DNA of 64,000 nucleotides. It comes from Ancylothrix sp036704045. Its GTDB lineage: Bacteria; Cyanobacteriota; Cyanobacteriia; Cyanobacteriales; Oscillatoriaceae. A program made the translations under genes and the position numbers. The notes under the pieces are model-generated. The model was given only the letters and a program-made list of their open reading frames with translations, did no database searches and was not told the DNA's origin. Shown piece after piece: positions 35,907-45,045 of this stretch (its first letter is position 1; each line of letters begins with the position of its first letter). The stretch spans positions 32,636 through 96,635 of the forward strand of contig DATNQM010000052.1 of NCBI GenBank assembly GCA_036704045.1. Reading direction: 5' to 3'.

Positions 35907-37226
35907 ATGGGGATGACCCTCACAGAAAAAATTTTAGCCCGTGCTGCCAGCCGGTCTTCTGTTCAGCCAGGGGAAAATATCTGGGTGTCGGTTGATCTTT
36001 TAATGACTCACGATGTCTGTGGGCCGGGTACTATCGGTGTTTTTAAACGAGAATTTGGCGCCGATGCTAAGGTTTGGGATAGGGAAAAAATTGTTTTAAT
36101 TCCTGACCACTATATTTTTACCGCAGACGAACGCGCTAATCGCAATGTTGATATTCTGCGCGAGTTTGCAGCCGAACAAGACATTAAATATTTCTACGAT
36201 ATTATCGACCGGGCTAATTTTAAGGCAAATCCCGATTATAAAGGCGTTTGTCACGTTGCTTTGGCTCAAGAAGGTCACACTCGCCCTGGTGAGGTTTTGT
36301 TTGGTACGGACTCTCACACCTGCAATGCCGGCGCTTTTGGTCAGTTCGCTACGGGCATCGGTAATACGGATGCGGCTTTTATTATGGGCACCGGCAAGCT
36401 TTTGGTTAAGGTGCCAGCAACTATGCGTTTTGTCCTTGATGGCGAGTTGCCTAATTATTTGTTAGCCAAAGATTTAATTCTTCAAATTATCGGCGATATT
36501 TCTGTCAGTGGTGCAAACTACCGTTCTATGGAGTTTGCCGGCACCGCTGTTGATGCGATGTCTATGGAAGAACGGATGACGCTTTGCAATATGGTTATTG
36601 AGGCCGGTGGTAAAAATGGTACCATCGCTCCTGACCAAACTACTTTTGATTATGTCCGTGCTCGCACTGATAAGCCTTTTGAGCCGGTTTATAGCGATGC
36701 TGATGCTAATTTTTATAGCGAGTGGCATTGTGATGTTTCTAAGTTAGAGCCGGTTGTGGCTCAACCTCACTCTCCTGATAATCGTGCTTTAGCTAGAGAA
36801 TGCAAGGATGTCAAAATAGACCGCGTATATATCGGTTCTTGCACCGGCGGCAAAACTTCTGATTTCCTCCACGCTGCTAAAATTCTTAAAGGCAATTCTG
36901 TTAAGGTTCCTACTTATATTGTGCCGGCAACTCAAAAAGTCTACGAAGACTTATTTACTGTCAAACATGAAGGACAAACCCTCTCAGAAATTTTATTAGC
37001 TGCCGGTTGTATTGAACCTTCAGCCCCCAGTTGTGCCGCTTGTTTAGGTGGACCTAAAGATACTTTTGGTCGGTTAAATGAACCGGAAGTTTGTGTCTCT
37101 ACTACTAACCGCAACTTCCCCGGACGTATGGGCAACAAACAAGCACAAATTTATCTCGCCTCGCCCTACACGGCTGCTGCTTCCGCCCTCACCGGCCACG
37201 TTACCGACCCCCGCGATTTTATGTAA
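35907..37226 (+). CDS. leuC: 3-isopropylmalate dehydratase large subunit (LeuC, aconitase family)
   Basis: A 439-residue aconitase-superfamily protein of the shorter LeuC/HACN type. It shows TLTEKILARAAS at the start, the substrate motif LMTHDVCGP, LFGTDSHTCNAGAFGQFATG (marker GTDSHTCNAG) and the cluster cysteines in IGSCTGGK (near residue 311) and SCAACLGG (near 373-380). It binds a 4Fe-4S cluster and, with a separate LeuD small subunit, interconverts 2- and 3-isopropylmalate in leucine synthesis. No leuD is next to it. AGGAGAA eight bases before ATG 35907 supports the start. Homoaconitase activity is a family alternative, but the leucine role is expected in a cyanobacterium. Confidence 0.88.
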   Translation: MGMTLTEKILARAASRSSVQPGENIWVSVDLLMTHDVCGPGTIGVFKREFGADAKVWDREKIVLIPDHYIFTADERANRNVDILREFAAEQDIKYFYDIIDRANFKANPDYKGVCHVALAQEGHTRPGEVLFGTDSHTCNAGAFGQFATGIGNTDAAFIMGTGKLLVKVPATMRFVLDGELPNYLLAKDLILQIIGDISVSGANYRSMEFAGTAVDAMSMEERMTLCNMVIEAGGKNGTIAPDQTTFDYVRARTDKPFEPVYSDADANFYSEWHCDVSKLEPVVAQPHSPDNRALARECKDVKIDRVYIGSCTGGKTSDFLHAAKILKGNSVKVPTYIVPATQKVYEDLFTVKHEGQTLSEILLAAGCIEPSAPSCAACLGGPKDTFGRLNEPEVCVSTTNRNFPGRMGNKQAQIYLASPYTAAASALTGHVTDPRDFM

Positions 37227-37318
37227 ACTCTCTCCTCCAATTATCAATTATTAGTTATTAATTATTAGTCGATAATTGATAATTGATAGAGTAGTTTTTA
37301 GACCTCGTTTACTATCCC

Positions 37319-37352
37319 AAAAACCCGGCTTTTTAAAACAACCGGGTTTTTA
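37319..37352. terminator. Bidirectional Rho-independent terminator
   Basis: AAAAACCCGG (37319-37328) and CCGGGTTTTT (37342-37351) form a perfect 10-pair stem with a 13-base loop, with A- and T-runs on both sides. It lies between the convergent leuC and DUF3685 regulator genes and can end both transcripts. Confidence 0.9.
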
Positions 37353-37420
37353 AAAACTACTAATTCTCTGCCTTCACCACCCTAGCCCTACCCCCGCCAA
37401 CTGATAGCTAAACCTTCCTA

Positions 37421-39142
37421 TCACTCCCGTCGTGAACTATTTTTACCCAGCTTACTTTCAGGTAATGAACTGCCAATACCTTGAAGAATACCACGACCAA
37501 TTAAACCCAGTCCTCTGCCTATCACTTGAGTAAGCAAATAAACAACCCCACTCCCCACAAAACTAACCGCAGAACGCAAACGAGGTGCAATAGCATCACG
37601 GCTTTCTAACACATAAGTCACCACCAAAGGAATACCAGAAAGTTGTCCTAATTCTTCTGTACGAGGCGCATAAATAGCTAATTTTCTAATACCTCGTTCA
37701 TCTAAAATAAATAACCAATACCGGCTTTCAAAAATAGCTTTCGGTTCATTAATAAATTTTTCTACCCGATATTTCCACGATAAGTTATTACGAAACTTTA
37801 AAATTTCTCGATTAGAAAGCCAGCGTCTATCAAAAAATTCTTGTTTAATTTCTTCACTTTCAGAAAAATGATTGAGTAATGGTTGAATCACTGCATTGGC
37901 GAGTTGAATTGTCAGATTTTGTAATAAAAATTCGGCCCTAAATCGTGCTTCAGAACTTTCGCCACTATAAATTTTATTATCAATTTTTAGCGAACTTTTA
38001 AATAGAAAGTAAGCGAAAATATTTTCGACATAAGGAATTTTATCAAAAATTTCTGTTTGAACTACACCGGCATCTCCTACTAAAACCGGCACTACTTCCA
38101 CCACAGAGTTACCCATCAAAACCGTATAATATTTACCAAAAAACTCTTTTAAAACTAATTGCCACAAATCTTGCAAAATAGTATTGCGTTTATTTTCAAT
38201 TTGTGGTAAAGGCATATCTGATAAGCGCAATTCATTAATTAAAGTTTCAATGTTACGCAAAACTATAGACAATAATTCCCGTTTTTTATTAACTTGTAAA
38301 ATATCAATTTCTAAGGGAATTTCTGTGAAATTAAAGAGGGGAGAATTAAGCTTATAAAAAGTTGATTCAAAAATTTCTGGTTGTAATAATTCGTTTCCAG
38401 TATTTTGCCTTCTCAAATCAGCCGGTTTCTCCCAAACTTCTTTATATTCAGGAGTTTGAATAGGTTCCTTAGAGTAAGCTTTGCTATTGGTTTTACTGTT
38501 GCCAAACCATTTTTTTAGCAACCATTGAGCCGTTAATAATTCTCTTTTTCGACCCTCTAAAAAAGCCCTTTGAAAAGAAGACAAATAAGGGTTGTTTAAT
38601 TGTTGAGAAAGTTCTTGGAGACTGCGTTCAATTTGCTGGTTTCCCGACAAAAAAGTACGGTCTTTCCAATCGAATTGTCCCTGGTTTTGTGTTTCTGTGC
38701 TACCTACCAGTCTACTCAAAGATGTAATAGGAGGCCAGTAAATTTGCCCTTGTCCAACTAAACGAATGGCATTGATTAATTCTGGCGTTGGGGTTCCTTT
38801 GGCGCAGTAACCTTCAATTCCTAAACTTTGTGCGGCTGAGAATACAGAAGCATCGTTTACCGAAGTTAGCAACAAAACCGGTATCTGAGAAAAAGAGCTT
38901 TTTAGTTGTTGACAAAAGGCTAAACCGGCCCTCAAGTCAGGATAGGAATTAGTTGCTAAACTTCTAATCCCTAAATCTAAAATTATTAAATCTACATTGG
39001 CAACTTCACTGGCTAAAAGTTGCAATGCTTCTGGACTCATCCCTGTCTCAGCCACTACTTTTAAGTCTGGCTTGCTTTCGCAAACTGTCCGTAAACCAGT
39101 GCGGAAAATTAAGTCATCATCAATAACAAGTAATTTCAACAT
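37421..39142 (-). CDS. Response regulator with DUF3685 domain
   Basis: A ~573-residue protein. The N-terminal receiver domain begins LKLLVIDDDLIFRTGLRTV, with the phosphoacceptor region LIILDLGI, the Thr/Ser position VLLLTSV and the Lys in CAKGT. The remaining ~400 residues match the cyanobacterial DUF3685 output domain (features include LRLSDMPLPQIE, IQLANAVIQPLLNHF and a C-terminal Gly-rich hydrophobic segment VGSGVVYLLTQVIGRGLGLIG). No DNA-binding helix-turn-helix is obvious, so the output may be membrane-related. ATG 39142 is preferred; the open frame extends to a TTG at 39157 next to GGGGAG, so a GTG/TTG start is possible. The sensor kinase is not adjacent. Confidence 0.8.
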   Translation of the reverse strand: MLKLLVIDDDLIFRTGLRTVCESKPDLKVVAETGMSPEALQLLASEVANVDLIILDLGIRSLATNSYPDLRAGLAFCQQLKSSFSQIPVLLLTSVNDASVFSAAQSLGIEGYCAKGTPTPELINAIRLVGQGQIYWPPITSLSRLVGSTETQNQGQFDWKDRTFLSGNQQIERSLQELSQQLNNPYLSSFQRAFLEGRKRELLTAQWLLKKWFGNSKTNSKAYSKEPIQTPEYKEVWEKPADLRRQNTGNELLQPEIFESTFYKLNSPLFNFTEIPLEIDILQVNKKRELLSIVLRNIETLINELRLSDMPLPQIENKRNTILQDLWQLVLKEFFGKYYTVLMGNSVVEVVPVLVGDAGVVQTEIFDKIPYVENIFAYFLFKSSLKIDNKIYSGESSEARFRAEFLLQNLTIQLANAVIQPLLNHFSESEEIKQEFFDRRWLSNREILKFRNNLSWKYRVEKFINEPKAIFESRYWLFILDERGIRKLAIYAPRTEELGQLSGIPLVVTYVLESRDAIAPRLRSAVSFVGSGVVYLLTQVIGRGLGLIGRGILQGIGSSLPESKLGKNSSRRE

Positions 39143-39235
39143 TTTTACAGTCACCAACTCCCCAACTCCTCACGGGGATCTTAACGCCTCTTAAATGCTC
39201 TTTTTCCCCATTTAGTCGCCGAAAAGTCTATTCCC

Positions 39236-41383
39236 CTACTCAATGCTATCAGCAGGCAAGGGTACTGGTGCGGACTCTGGTGCCGGTTCGGGTGCTGGGG
39301 CTGGTGCCGGTTCCGGTGGAATATACGGTTCGGGGGCCGGTTCCGGTGCCGGGGCCGGTGGTTCGTAAGATTGGGCTGGTGGAATATACGGTTCGGGGGC
39401 TGGTTCCGGTGGAATGTACGGTGCCGGGGCCGGTTCCGGTGGAATGTACGGTTCTGGGGCTGGTGCTGGTGCTGGTGGGGTATAAGATTCTACCGCCGGT
39501 GGTGCCGGTTCTCTTTCTACTGGAGGGTAATAAGGTTCGGGGGCCGGTGGTTCGTAATACTCGGCCGGTGGCGGTTCGTAAGTTTGGGCCGGTGGTGAGT
39601 AGGTTTGGGCCGGTGCAGATTCTTGGACCCTTTCTGGAGAAGAAGAAACTTGAATAGCGCTGCGCTCGGCTGCCCAGCGGGCAATAGCTTCTTGGGCTTC
39701 ATAATAGAGAGCTCGACCGCTACCAATTTGGGTAGCTTTTTGGATGGCTTCCGAGAGCCGGCCCACCGAAGCCAATTTTGCGGCTTCATTTAGGAGAGGC
39801 CGGTCTTCGGTAAGTTGGATTTTAGTTGTCCATTCACTGATGGCAGCCGTTGCTTCTTTGTAGAGGGCGCGACCTTTAGCAATGCGAGAAGCACTGCGAA
39901 TTGCAGCATCTAGTTCGTTTCTTTTTGCCAGTGCAAAGCTTTCTTCGAGGAGAGGTTTATCTTCGATAGTTTCGATTTGTTTATTCCAACTAGCAATCAG
40001 GGTTTGCGCTTGTACCCGTAGAGGCCGCTGAAGTTGAATTTGACGTGCTTCTGCAATAGCGTTTTTGTAAGAGTCTATGGTTTTTGCTTGGGCCAGAGTT
40101 TGAGCGCGGACTAGATAAGGCCGGTCTTCTGATTCTTTTAATTCTCTGCGCCACTGAGCAATGAGAGTTTGAGCATGGAGGCGACGGGGCCGGTCGCGAG
40201 AGATCGAGTTTGCTTGTTCGATGGCCACTTGGAGCATCCAACCCTGACCAAAACTAGCAGCTGAGCTTGCAACTTCTAGTTTTACTAAGTCATCAAGTTG
40301 GTTTTGCCAAAAAGCAATTTTTTCTTGGGCTTGTTTGTAGAGTGGGCGATCTGGGCTAAGTTGACGTGCCGCAGCTTGAGCTTCGATGAGGGCAAAAATG
40401 TGACGTGCCACCGGCCCTGAAAATTCTTTTTCTTTGGGTAACAGCAATTCGGCTTTACTCAGCAGAATAAAATCTTGGGCTTCACCATAAAGCGAAGAAA
40501 TAGAAGGGATGCGATTAATTAGCGCAATAGCCGCTTCAAGATTACGTTGTTTGACCTGAACTGAAGCCACAGAAAGAAGTTTGCGGCTCCATTTTGTGAT
40601 GTCGGCTTTGGCAGCGTCGTAGGCATAGGTTTTTTGTGGTACCTTCGTTGCCAATTGCAAAGCTTTTTGGAGATTGTCGGGAGTTTCGGGGTTGCCGGTT
40701 TGGCGAGCCAGTTTTAACTGCTCCCACGCTTGTTTTTCCCGGCCTATTTGAACCAGCAAATCAGCCGAGCGTTGCTGACCCCAATATTCATTTTTTAGAC
40801 GAGCGAGTTCTTGAGCATAGCCGTTAGCCATTTGCCACTGTTGTTGTTTGATAGCTGCTTGAGCTTTGCTATAAATTGCTTTCCCTTTGTCCCAGTCGTT
40901 TTGCCAAGTCGAAACCACCGCTTGAGCATCTTCATAAACCGAAGCATTGGGCGGGATTTTTTTGGCCAATTCTTCGGCTCCTTTTATATCTCCGGCTTCC
41001 AATTTATTGCGGGCCAATTCCAACAACCATTTAGACCACTCATCACGCAACTGACTAGCTTGCGAGTAAAGCGGGTTATCTTCTGGCCAGTCTTTTACCA
41101 CCGTTAGTCCCTTAACTAACTCTTCGACGTTACGACTAGAAGCCGATTCTTTAGCGCACTGCAATCTTTGCATTTCAGGAGAAAGAGGCGAAATTTGCTT
41201 GCAGTCAATCGGAGGCGGCATTGTGATCAGCCAGAAAAATGCGCCGGCAGCTGTTCCTCCAAAGACGAGTAATACACTCAGCCAAACAAACGGCCAACCC
41301 CAATCTTTTTGGCGAGATGGCTTTGTTTCAATTGGCGCGTCGGTTGGAGAATTTGTCATGTTATCGGTGGTTGGTTTTAGCAT
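39236..41383 (-). CDS. Membrane-anchored solenoid protein with proline-rich repeat tail
   Basis: A ~715-residue protein. It has a short cytoplasmic N-terminus, one membrane helix (WPFVWLSVLLVFGGTAAGAFFWL) and ~500 residues of helical repeats. The C-terminal repeats have a ~58-residue period with the pattern A-Q-T-L-I-A-x-W-x-x-x-I-x-x-x-E-D-x-P-L-L...A-I...A-x-x-I-x-x-G-R-A-L-Y, a TPR-like solenoid. The last ~110 residues are Pro/Ala/Glu/Tyr repeats such as EPYIPPEPAPAP. Extracytoplasmic scaffold function is likely; relatives are usually annotated hypothetical or, loosely, as segregation ATPase-like. ATG 41383 is used; the frame reaches 41452 and another Met lies at 41359. Confidence 0.65.
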   Translation of the reverse strand: MLKPTTDNMTNSPTDAPIETKPSRQKDWGWPFVWLSVLLVFGGTAAGAFFWLITMPPPIDCKQISPLSPEMQRLQCAKESASSRNVEELVKGLTVVKDWPEDNPLYSQASQLRDEWSKWLLELARNKLEAGDIKGAEELAKKIPPNASVYEDAQAVVSTWQNDWDKGKAIYSKAQAAIKQQQWQMANGYAQELARLKNEYWGQQRSADLLVQIGREKQAWEQLKLARQTGNPETPDNLQKALQLATKVPQKTYAYDAAKADITKWSRKLLSVASVQVKQRNLEAAIALINRIPSISSLYGEAQDFILLSKAELLLPKEKEFSGPVARHIFALIEAQAAARQLSPDRPLYKQAQEKIAFWQNQLDDLVKLEVASSAASFGQGWMLQVAIEQANSISRDRPRRLHAQTLIAQWRRELKESEDRPYLVRAQTLAQAKTIDSYKNAIAEARQIQLQRPLRVQAQTLIASWNKQIETIEDKPLLEESFALAKRNELDAAIRSASRIAKGRALYKEATAAISEWTTKIQLTEDRPLLNEAAKLASVGRLSEAIQKATQIGSGRALYYEAQEAIARWAAERSAIQVSSSPERVQESAPAQTYSPPAQTYEPPPAEYYEPPAPEPYYPPVEREPAPPAVESYTPPAPAPAPEPYIPPEPAPAPYIPPEPAPEPYIPPAQSYEPPAPAPEPAPEPYIPPEPAPAPAPEPAPESAPVPLPADSIE
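39262..39620. repeat. Slippage-prone repeat encoding Pro/Ala/Glu/Tyr tail
   Basis: GC-rich near-repeats with cores such as GGTGCCGGTTCCGGTGG and ATATACGG recur irregularly every 20-60 bases. On the coding (minus) strand they encode EPYIPPEPAPAP-like units. Copy number is likely to differ between strains. On the plus strand they give a long but meaningless Val/Pro/Gly open frame. Confidence 0.75.
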
Positions 41384-41913
41384 TCTCTTCGCTCTTTGGG
41401 TGGCCGGCACAATAAGATAAAAAGTACCTTGTTTTTTTGGCTCCCATACCACTAACGTCGGGATCGCGCTTGGCGCGTCAGTTGCCCTTATCTTCCCTTT
41501 TGGGTTTGATTTCCAACTCAGCTAACTGGGAAATGCTTTGAATGCGCCAATGCGGTAAGGGCTATTTTTCCCCTGCCATTGGAGACATTTTTTGCCACCT
41601 CATCATTTAGCGCGGGGAAAAGCGTTCTTGGGGGCCAGTCAAAATTACTCTACCTCAATACTCAAGATTTTTACTAAATATACGGATGGTTGCCAATTTT
41701 AATTTACTAGAGTGTTTTTTTTGAACTTAGCATCAAAACAGAGCAGTTAAAATTTGGCTTTTGGCTCTTGGCCCTAGGAAGGAAATAGCAATTTGCCGTC
41801 CTATTATAAAGGCCCATAGAAATTTTGCAACTTATATATTCTCTTGAATGTTTGTTGCAGTCCAGTTAGCCAGTATGCCTATCACCCCCAAGACTTTATT
41901 AGGGAGTCACCGA
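41384..41913. other. Intergenic region upstream of the solenoid protein gene
   Basis: A 530-base interval lying 5' of the solenoid gene and 3' of the Fur-family gene (both minus). Apart from a small GC-rich palindromic patch near 41465-41482 I see no gene, tRNA or repeat. A promoter and the Fur-gene terminator must lie here but are not obvious. Confidence 0.4.
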
Positions 41914-42369
41914 TTAACATTGACTTTTTGCGGCATCTGGAGGTTGGGTTGGCACTTCTAACCTATAACCGTAAAAATCAATCCGATAATCCGTGATTTT
42001 AACTCCCGTTTGCTGTTCAATTTGTTGGATGATTTCTGGTGGCAAGTCAATATGAACATCCAAAATTTGCTTTGTGTCTAAACAGTTTATATGACTGTGA
42101 GAGTCGCTGATATTTCCATAAAGCCTACCATCAGAGCGTTCGATACATTCTATAACGCTGCCTCTCGATAGGGCTTCTAAATTTTGGTAAACGGAGGTAT
42201 GACCAATTGCCTTACCTTCGTGATTTAAGCGATCATAAATTTCTCTAGCTGATAGATGTTCTTTTTCTTGCCAGAGCAATTCCAAAATAAAGCGGCGCTG
42301 GCGAGAAAGGCGCATTCCCAGGGTTTGACAACGATTTAAAGCATCTTCTAATGAGCGAATTGGTTTCAC
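41914..42369 (-). CDS. Fur-family regulator, FurC/PerR-like
   Basis: A 151-residue Fur-superfamily repressor. The winged helix includes GMRLSRQRRFILELLW, HLSAREIYDRL and the recognition helix region GHTSVYQNLEAL. The dimerisation domain has the metal-site block ISDSHSHINCLD and the C-terminal strand ITDYRIDFYGYRLEV. The usual two CxxC zinc motifs are missing; only HINC and a terminal Cys remain, which I recall as characteristic of the cyanobacterial FurC/PerR branch that senses peroxide. Zinc- or iron-sensing relatives are alternatives. It is divergent from the CRR6-like gene across 406 bases. Confidence 0.75.
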   Translation of the reverse strand: MKPIRSLEDALNRCQTLGMRLSRQRRFILELLWQEKEHLSAREIYDRLNHEGKAIGHTSVYQNLEALSRGSVIECIERSDGRLYGNISDSHSHINCLDTKQILDVHIDLPPEIIQQIEQQTGVKITDYRIDFYGYRLEVPTQPPDAAKSQC

Positions 42370-42775
42370 AGCTACCGCCTAATTTATCTTTTAAATTCTA
42401 AGTATCCACCGTACACTCGCATTTACGGTTGGTTGTTCTTTCATTTTATCGTAGGATTTTAAGGGCCGTCATCAGTTTAATGGTGAGTTTTGGGGCTTGG
42501 TTTACTTTAAAGTGTTCCGGGGGCAATTTTTAAGCCGAGATAGGGCTGATAACCAGAACTGCTGGGGGTTATGTCTTAAGTTTGCTACACACCGGCATCT
42601 TGGAAGGTTTTTCGACCCATGCCTTCCCATGAAAATTTTCCTTGTCTCAGGAGATTAGTTTTTTTTTGCAGATTACAACTTTATCAACTGGGATAGCTGT
42701 TTGATAAACTACCGTTTAGATTGATTTATTAACTTGTGGATGACAATTTCATTTTTTAATCGGAAAATTCCTTAA
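42370..42775. other. Intergenic region between Fur-family and CRR6-like genes
   Basis: A 406-base divergent promoter region. I looked for Fur-type inverted boxes and structured RNA (6S-like, riboswitch) and could not support any; AT-rich segments near 42380-42410 and 42660-42740 could hold promoters. Confidence 0.35.
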
Positions 42776-43261
42776 ATGCTATTGACAATTACCCTAAACT
42801 CTGAGTGCATTGATAAGCTGGATCTCTCACCGGCACAAACTGCTATTGAGGCTGTGTTGGCAAAAAATTCGGAGGCTGTATCTGAACAGATATGCTTTGA
42901 AATTGATTATCCTACTGACCCTACAGATCCCCGCGAATTATCGGAAATTTCAGAAGTTCGTCTTTGGTTTCTACGTTTAGATGCTCGTTATCCTTGGTTG
43001 CCGGTGTTGTTAATGGGCAATGCTAAAGATTTGGCTCTTTATACTGCTATGTTAGTGCCCCACCAATTTCATCGCACGGAAGGGATACAGTTTAACCCAG
43101 AAGCTTTAGAAATTTTTCTTATGCAAAAAATTTTTGTGGTTTCAGATTGGTTGTTTTCTATTAATTCTCCTAGCAAGTTTAAGTTAATGACGCTGGCTAA
43201 AATGTTGGGTTATGAACTCGACGAAGCGTTTTTTGAGGCTGTGGTTATGGGGAATAAGTAA
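42776..43261 (+). CDS. CRR6-like NDH-1 maturation factor (DUF1817)
   Basis: A 161-residue soluble protein. The central block DPRELSEISEVRLWFLRLDARYPWLP (marker VRLWFLRLDARYPWLP) followed by VPHQFHRTEGIQFNPEALEIFLM is what I recall from the CRR6/DUF1817 family. In plants its member is needed to mature NdhI during assembly of the chloroplast NDH complex; cyanobacterial homologues are thought to act on the NDH-1 hydrophilic arm. No ribosome binding site is strong before the ATG. The identification comes from memory of the family pattern, so moderate confidence. Confidence 0.6.
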   Translation: MLLTITLNSECIDKLDLSPAQTAIEAVLAKNSEAVSEQICFEIDYPTDPTDPRELSEISEVRLWFLRLDARYPWLPVLLMGNAKDLALYTAMLVPHQFHRTEGIQFNPEALEIFLMQKIFVVSDWLFSINSPSKFKLMTLAKMLGYELDEAFFEAVVMGNK

Positions 43262-43329
43262 TGGGTTGGGTTATTGAGTTTTTCTCTTCCCCCTGACCCT
43301 TATTTTTTCTCTCCTTTTGTTAATTAGAT

Positions 43330-44463
43330 TTAATTGGGCAAATAAGCAAGGGGATTTTCGGCACCTCTTCCTCTTGGGTGAATTTCAAAGTGTAAATGAG
43401 GGCCGGTACTATTGCCGGTGCTTCCCATTTCAGAAATCTGCTGGCCAACTTCAACTTGTTGGCCTTCTCGGACTAAAATGCGGTTGTTGTGGGCGTACAA
43501 AGTGATGCTGCCATCGGGATGCTTAATTTCTACTAAGTTGCCATAGCCGCTGTCATCCCAACCGGCATAGGTGACAACGCCGGAGGCGGCTGCAAAAATC
43601 GGTGTGCCAATGGCTGCGGCAATATCTATGCCGGCGTGCATTCTGCCCCAACGCCAACCATATCCAGAGGTAAGAGTACCTTGGGCCGGCCACATATATC
43701 CCTCAAAAATTGGCGTAACTTTTGGCAGGTAAGTTTCAGGCCGGTTTAGAGGAGGTAAGGCCGGTGAAACCAAACGCGGTTTCAGGTCATACTCATAGCT
43801 ACCTGAGACCAAAGGTGCTACAGCCATTAATTCCCCAGAATTAATTTGCTGATTTGTTTGATTTTCTGCTATTCCATTACGAACTTGCAATGCTTCGGCT
43901 CGTTTTCTGCGTAAATTTTCTAGGTTATTCTGCACCCTTTGAGTTGTTTGCCTAAATTGCAAATCTAATTGATCTTCTTCAAGAAAACTAGGTTGAGAAA
44001 TATTAGCTTGCTGGTGATCTTTGATGCGTCGGTATTTCTGCCGCAGTCGGCTAATTTCTTCTCTTAAGGTATCGCTGGAGGTATTTTGGGCTAGTTCCTT
44101 ATTTAAGTCTGGTTCTTCAATAGCAACCGGCACAACTTCCGCATCAGGCGTTTGGTTAACATTCTGAGTTGATGTGGGAAAATCGGCATCAATTTCATCT
44201 TGGCGGGATAGGTCAATTTTTTTTGCCTTCGGCCCGCTTACTACAGATTGTATGTGGGTTTCCGCCGAACTTACTGCCAAGTCAGATGAGTAAATAACAT
44301 TTTCAGTGGCTATGGGATCGATAGGTTCTGTAGCGCTGACTTTATCGCCTTGCTGCGGCAAAAATACGCTGGTTGTTCCTACGGAAAGGGCTAATCCAAT
44401 GAGGGCATAATGAGTGCGAGTACGGGAATGGGGATCGCGAATAACAGGCGTTACGGGTTCCAC
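43330..44463 (-). CDS. M23-family peptidoglycan endopeptidase
   Basis: A 377-residue envelope protein. An N-terminal hydrophobic segment (YALIGLALSVGTTSVFL) acts as signal or anchor. A long charged and coiled-coil region (about 130-190) leads to a C-terminal LytM/M23 domain with zinc ligands in GRMHAGIDIAA (H-x-x-x-D) and TGPHLHFEIHP (H-x-H), plus ITLYAHNN. Such enzymes cleave peptide cross-links of peptidoglycan or, with coiled coils, regulate amidases during cell division. All catalytic residues are present, so it should be active. It is convergent with the CRR6-like gene. Confidence 0.9.
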   Translation of the reverse strand: MEPVTPVIRDPHSRTRTHYALIGLALSVGTTSVFLPQQGDKVSATEPIDPIATENVIYSSDLAVSSAETHIQSVVSGPKAKKIDLSRQDEIDADFPTSTQNVNQTPDAEVVPVAIEEPDLNKELAQNTSSDTLREEISRLRQKYRRIKDHQQANISQPSFLEEDQLDLQFRQTTQRVQNNLENLRRKRAEALQVRNGIAENQTNQQINSGELMAVAPLVSGSYEYDLKPRLVSPALPPLNRPETYLPKVTPIFEGYMWPAQGTLTSGYGWRWGRMHAGIDIAAAIGTPIFAAASGVVTYAGWDDSGYGNLVEIKHPDGSITLYAHNNRILVREGQQVEVGQQISEMGSTGNSTGPHLHFEIHPRGRGAENPLAYLPN

Positions 44464-45045
44464 GATTAGATTCTCCTGAAATCAAGTCTAACGTTTATCT
44501 GCTATGTATTTGCTTTACCGGCAGATGCACCCTAAGCGCCAATAATTTGTCCGAATTTTGGCTAAGAAAGTTTGTTTTAACAACCTAGATTTAAGGGGAT
44601 TTTGTTGTTTTGGTAAGAGGAAAATTTCTTAGCCAAGTCAGCACTTTTTACTGCATTAGTTATGTTTATGCAGAGCAATAAATCAGCCTTAACTTTCTTG
44701 TATTTTCTTTGAAAATTAGATGCTTTTTGCCCTAAAAATCCGATCTTTCTATGTTATTTCCTGTTTTTTAAGCAGGTTAAACAGTTGCTCCGGTCGGTGG
44801 GTAATTTCTGTCCAAATCAGCCAGCAACAAAGTGGTTTTTCAACCTTTTATTAAACCCTGTGTCTAGTTTGTCTTGTCAGCCTAAAAAATATATCCGTAG
44901 ATTCCCGGATTTTTTTATAGAAGTTTGTGACTAGATTGCTCAATATCTGTAAAAATGCGGTTGGTTTAGCAACATTAAAAGGTATGGCAGTATTGGGGAA
45001 AAATACAGATGTTTGATTTTTCCCCAAGAACCAAAGCCTATGGTT
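44464..45045. other. Intergenic region without recognised genes
   Basis: A 582-base AT-rich interval between the M23 gene and the GT9 gene, both on minus. A weak hairpin followed by seven T's on the plus strand (around 44884-44917, ATCCG/CGGAT stem flanked by A- and T-runs) could end transcription. A short minus-strand frame overlapping the end of GT9 is a shadow. Confidence 0.4.

Noticed and set aside
39268..39657. 129-codon plus-strand frame with Val/Pro/Gly repeats
   Set aside because: It is the antisense shadow of the Pro-rich repeat tail of the minus-strand solenoid gene.
41384..42775. Possible 6S RNA, tmRNA or riboswitch in the intervals around the Fur-family gene
   Set aside because: No paired-half structure, anticodon arm or conserved core could be recognised by eye.
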